From contig PABP01000014.1 in NCBI GenBank assembly GCA_002699585.1, positions 682,001 to 746,000 of the forward strand: a DNA stretch of 64,000 nt, given 5' to 3'. Positions 60,885 through 64,000 of this stretch are shown here, piece after piece (position 1 is the stretch's first letter; the number at the start of each line of letters is the position of its first letter). The notes beneath the pieces are model-generated. The model ran no database searches and had not been told where the DNA came from. It saw nothing but the letters and a program-made list of their open reading frames with translations. The DNA is from Anaerolineaceae bacterium (GTDB taxonomy: Bacteria; Chloroflexota; Anaerolineae; Aggregatilineales; Phototrophicaceae). The position numbers and the translations under genes were made by a program.

Positions 60885-60912
60885 AGGGAGTGCCGTTAAG
60901 GCGGCACTCCCT
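60885..60912 (-). promoter_or_regulatory. Intercistronic hairpin between binding protein and permease, second system
   Basis: AGGGAGTGCCG (60885-60895) and CGGCACTCCCT (60902-60912) form a perfect 11-bp stem with a six-base loop, 18 bases beyond the binding-protein stop on the minus strand. No T tract follows. Confidence 0.7.
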
Positions 60913-60930
60913 GTGTAGGTCACAACGTGC

Positions 60931-62577
60931 TTATTGCGTATTGGAGACAAGGGCCAGGTTGGCGTGGTGGATGCCCATGCCGCCCGGTTCAAAGCCTTCG
61001 ATATTCGGTTTTTGCAGCCAAGCGATCTTGCTGTAGGCTGACGGGATCACGATCATTTCTTCCATGATGATGTCGTGAACCTGTTGGTACAGGCCTTCAC
61101 GAACTTCTGGGTCAGTTTCCAGGCGAGCCTGCGTCAGCAGATCATTGACTTCTTCGGTTTCCCAGCGCATGGAGCCTTCACCGTTGAGGACCAGGTAGTC
61201 AAAGACTTCTGCCGGTTCCGGGATGCCTGCATTCCAACCGTTCTGGAAGATGTCGGCAGCATCGGTGCGGATGTTATCCCAGTAGGTGCTGCCATCTTCG
61301 ATGACGAAGTTGATGCTGATGCCCAGGCTTTCTAGGGCTTCTTGCCAGACAACGACTTGTGCTTCATCAGCGATGGATTCCAGCAGGTAGATGTTGATCG
61401 TCGGCAGGCCTTCACCATTCGGGTATCCAGCTTCAGCCAACAGTTCAGCAGCCTTGTCCAGATCATACTGGTAGGTCATGGATGGCGTGCTGGCCGGGGC
61501 GCTCGGCGGTAGGAAGCCGAGGTTCGCCGGGATACGAGCGCCTTCTGCGAAGACGTTCCAGGCGGTTTCGCGGTCGAGGGCATAAGCAAATGCCTGACGC
61601 ACGAGGTGCTCATTGGCCAGTTGGCCGTCAACCATGTTGAAGCCCCAGTAGCGGATGTGCGTACCGGCGTTCTCGCGGAAATCATCCGGGAATTCGTTGA
61701 TGATAGCGGTACGTTGGCCACCGGGGAAGCTGAACAGGAAGTCCAGGTTGCCTTCGCGGTAGTCGAGCAGCGCCGTGTTTTCATCGCCGTAGTTGACGAA
61801 GGTGATGCCATCCACCATCGGCAGGCCTTCGATGTAGTAGTCAGGGTTGGCTTCCAGGACAACGCGGTCCTGACGCAGCCATTCCACAAACTGGAAGGGG
61901 CCAGTGCCAATCGGCGTATTGTTGAAGTCTTCACCCAGCAGTTCGTAAGCTTCTGGGGAAGCGATGCTCGGCAGGCCGTTGACGAGGAACAAGCGGTCCG
62001 GCGTGGTCAGGGTGACTTCAAAGGTATAGTCGTCGATGACCTGTAGGCCAGGGACTTCCATATCATCCAGGACCAGCGGCAGTTCGTCGCCAGCATCCAG
62101 CATTTCTTGCATGGCGGCGGTGTATTCTTCTGCACCAACCACAAAACGCATGTTGGAAGCCAGTGTTGGCTCGGAAACATCCGGGTCGGCGTTCAGCGCG
62201 ACCATGAAGTTCCAGAGAACGTCATCAGCCGTTAGTTCGCGGTCTGTCAGTTCCACACCTTCGATGTCGTGGAACAACACGCCCTGACGTAGATTGAAGG
62301 TAAACACCTGCTGACCTTCGTCATTGGTGCTGATGTCGTAGCTTTCTGCCAACTGCGGGACCAGATCGCCGGTAGCCGGGTCCAGGTCGAGCAGCCCTTC
62401 GTAGATTTGATTGAGGACGGTGGAATTCGCGATTTCGTCATTGGTGAAGACATTTAAGTGTGACGGATCGGTGGTGATCGGATAGCGGAGGATGTTTTCA
62501 TCCTGCGCGGTGATCGTGATTGCACCCATCATCAAGAGGGCAGCTAGCACGACGCCAATGGTCAGTTTTCTTAACAT
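60931..62577 (-). CDS. Opp/Dpp-type ABC importer binding protein, second system
   Basis: The 548-residue exported receptor (SBP family 5) has a Sec signal peptide (MLRKLTIGVVLAALLMMGA, cleavage after ITAQ), in contrast to the Tat signal of the first system. Family segments are LRYPITTDPSHLNVF, IYEGLLDLDPATGDLVPQLAESY, NTPIGTGPFQFVEW, VRQAFAYALDRETAW and the C-terminal VHDIIMEEMIVIPSAYSK. Peptides are the classic ligands, but the nearby sulfatase and uronate genes leave carbohydrate possible. It is the first gene of its operon. Confidence 0.94.
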   Translation of the reverse strand: MLRKLTIGVVLAALLMMGAITITAQDENILRYPITTDPSHLNVFTNDEIANSTVLNQIYEGLLDLDPATGDLVPQLAESYDISTNDEGQQVFTFNLRQGVLFHDIEGVELTDRELTADDVLWNFMVALNADPDVSEPTLASNMRFVVGAEEYTAAMQEMLDAGDELPLVLDDMEVPGLQVIDDYTFEVTLTTPDRLFLVNGLPSIASPEAYELLGEDFNNTPIGTGPFQFVEWLRQDRVVLEANPDYYIEGLPMVDGITFVNYGDENTALLDYREGNLDFLFSFPGGQRTAIINEFPDDFRENAGTHIRYWGFNMVDGQLANEHLVRQAFAYALDRETAWNVFAEGARIPANLGFLPPSAPASTPSMTYQYDLDKAAELLAEAGYPNGEGLPTINIYLLESIADEAQVVVWQEALESLGISINFVIEDGSTYWDNIRTDAADIFQNGWNAGIPEPAEVFDYLVLNGEGSMRWETEEVNDLLTQARLETDPEVREGLYQQVHDIIMEEMIVIPSAYSKIAWLQKPNIEGFEPGGMGIHHANLALVSNTQ

Positions 62578-62679
62578 AGTATATTCCCTTTACTATGAAT
62601 GGTGTCGCAACGGAGTATAGCTTATCTGCTGCGGAATTTACAAAACCATAAAATATGCCAATTGTCTAATACCTGATCA

Positions 62680-64000
62680 TTAGGCCGAAGGTATCGGTAA
62701 GCCAAGACGTTCATATTGGTCGATTGGGCTGTCATTGGCTTGCATCAAAGCAACCATCTTTTCGGTCATCATGGCTTCGATGGCCTCGTCCTGTAACGGA
62801 TTGAGCTGCTTGGGGTCCGCCTGGACATCGAACAGCAGGTTGCCGAAAGGATGGGCCTCAGCCCAAGCACGCCCCGGAACGCGCAGCACCGGGCAGCCTT
62901 TGGTAAAGCTGAACGGTGGGGCCAGCTCGGCATCTTTTAATTCCTCCGGCGAAAAATGCCCGCGCATGTGGGTCGGCATCAGCGTGTAGTTATAGAGTGG
63001 CTTGTTATCCGGGTTGGCTGGTGCACGCATATAGACATAGCGGCCATCGGTGCAGTTGACGTGTGCCCCATGTGCGCCGAACAGGGCAGCATCACGGACA
63101 GGTGTATCCTTGGCGACCGTATCGCGCAGGGGTTGGCCCTGCATATCCGCCGGGCGATCCACGCCGAAGTATTCCAGCAGCGTGGCGGGTAAGTCGATCA
63201 TCTGCACCAGACTTTGCCGCCGCTCGTTCTGAATGCGGCTACGCGGGTCCCAGATGAACAGGGGCGTGTTGGCCAGTTCGTTGTACCAGGGTTGAACGTT
63301 CTTGGCCCACCAGTCATGCTCACCCAGCAAAAAGCCATGATCAGTACACACGATCAGCATCGTATCGTCCCATAGGGCCAGTTCGTCCATCAGGTCGAGC
63401 ACACGGCCCATATAACGGTCACACATACTGAGCAGGGCCGCATAGCGATAGCGCATATGCTGCACATACTCGTCGGACTCTGTGACCGGGGCGTAATTGG
63501 GCCAATCGTCGGTCCACTCTGGCGGCGGTGTATAACCATCCGGGTACAGGTTTTTGAACTCCTGCTGGGTGAAGAATGGCTCATGTGGGTCAAACGTTTC
63601 CAGTTGCAGGAACCAGTTATCGGTCTCCTGATTATCACGGATGAATTCCATGCCCAGGTCGAAGGTCCGCGCCTGCGGCTGCGACTCCGGCGTGTGCATG
63701 AACTGGCGATTAATCGCATCCTGGCGGCGCATTTTATCCCGCATTTCGTCAGCGGGCGCTGTGAAGTTGATATCTGGCTCAACGACCGCTTTCCAGGGGT
63801 CGCCCTCTTGCCCGCGCACGAACTCGAAGGTGTTATAGCGAATATGATAGGTCGCGCCGCCATCTTCCCAATAATGCTGATGGTCGGTCACGAGGCGCGT
63901 GTAGACGCCGTTGTCTTTGAGAATTTCCGGCATGGAGTCGTCGAACGGCTCCAGCGGCGACCAACTGCGGTGCAAAAAATTATAGCGCCCGGTGTGTAGT
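62680..64000 (-). CDS. Sulfatase (arylsulfatase/choline-sulfatase-like), 5' end missing
   Basis: The visible C-terminal 440 residues belong to the type I sulfatase family, which hydrolyses sulfate esters using a formylglycine made from Cys or Ser. The window edge cuts the gene: upstream of residue LHTGRYNFLHRSW the catalytic CxPxR motif would lie only a few residues further. Visible motifs include FLQLETFDPHEPFF, the metal-binding VCTDHGFLLGEHDWWAKN, and YELANTPLF-like NELANTPLFIWDP. Many members desulfate polysaccharides or mucins, which would fit the glycan genes nearby. The stop lies about 100 bases before the second importer's binding-protein gene. Confidence 0.9.
   Translation of the reverse strand, partial: LHTGRYNFLHRSWSPLEPFDDSMPEILKDNGVYTRLVTDHQHYWEDGGATYHIRYNTFEFVRGQEGDPWKAVVEPDINFTAPADEMRDKMRRQDAINRQFMHTPESQPQARTFDLGMEFIRDNQETDNWFLQLETFDPHEPFFTQQEFKNLYPDGYTPPPEWTDDWPNYAPVTESDEYVQHMRYRYAALLSMCDRYMGRVLDLMDELALWDDTMLIVCTDHGFLLGEHDWWAKNVQPWYNELANTPLFIWDPRSRIQNERRQSLVQMIDLPATLLEYFGVDRPADMQGQPLRDTVAKDTPVRDAALFGAHGAHVNCTDGRYVYMRAPANPDNKPLYNYTLMPTHMRGHFSPEELKDAELAPPFSFTKGCPVLRVPGRAWAEAHPFGNLLFDVQADPKQLNPLQDEAIEAMMTEKMVALMQANDSPIDQYERLGLPIPSA

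Noticed and set aside
62680-64000. Sulfatase without catalytic cysteine
   Set aside because: The gene runs off the window; the visible part begins just after where the CxPxR motif should be.

Overview
The window looks like a chromosomal segment of a Chloroflexota bacterium, most likely Anaerolineae-like. This is an inference from gene content: enlarged amino-acid ABC permeases, several Opp/Dpp-type importers, a uronate-degradation locus with paired oligogalacturonate-lyase-like proteins, and dispersed GTAGGGRC palindromes. Genes sit on both strands, intergenic regions are short, and the base composition is moderately GC-rich except for one clearly AT-rich gene (about 55.6-58.8 kb).

Region by region. 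1-4.5 kb: the 3' part of an MscS-type channel, a mannose-6-phosphate isomerase, a coiled-coil membrane protein and a serine beta-lactamase-like hydrolase. 4.6-11.6 kb (minus strand): a complete polar amino-acid ABC importer, in transcription order binding protein, two oversized permeases and ATPase, with hairpins between cistrons. 12.1-12.4 kb: a SelW/Rdx-family gene whose true 5' end was found upstream of an in-frame UGA. The UGA occupies the redox position (CxxU) and is followed by a SECIS-like hairpin, so this is very probably a selenoprotein. 12.7-28.5 kb is mostly housekeeping: FHA/zinc-ribbon protein, HEAT protein, secreted SNase-type nuclease, ClpB, tRNA-Ala(GGC), LCP-family protein, K+ channel, PcrA/UvrD helicase, SlyD-type FKBP, Maf and small unknowns. 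28.5-33 kb: a 171-bp MITE, glycosyltransferase, metallo-hydrolase, TauE-like exporter and small genes.

33-48 kb is a uronate/oligogalacturonide utilisation locus. On the minus strand are mannonate dehydratase (uxuA), a GH67 alpha-glucuronidase, a Gfo/Idh/MocA oxidoreductase and a DUF1868-like protein. Divergent from these are two tandem PL22 (oligogalacturonate lyase-like) genes and a small unknown. A FadR-type GntR regulator and a five-gene Opp/Dpp importer with a Tat-exported binding protein follow. Palindromic operator candidates sharing a TCCTATA half-site lie upstream of both the lyase genes and the gntR/transporter pair, which suggests one regulon. 48-53.7 kb: a B12-binding-type radical SAM protein with an unusual CX4CX2C cluster motif, two large probable alpha/alpha-toroid proteins, several palindromic repeats and a second copy of the MITE.

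53.9-58.8 kb: a YtxH protein, a second MscS channel and a 1057-codon AT-rich gene combining a PD-(D/E)XK nuclease with a NACHT/STAND-like P-loop ATPase, a candidate anti-phage defence protein. 58.8-62.6 kb: a second Opp/Dpp importer (binding protein and two permeases, no ATPases in view). The window ends inside a sulfatase gene.

The most notable items are the hidden selenoprotein, the nuclease-NACHT gene, and a MITE found twice inside the centre of palindromic repeats with copy-specific 8-bp target duplications.
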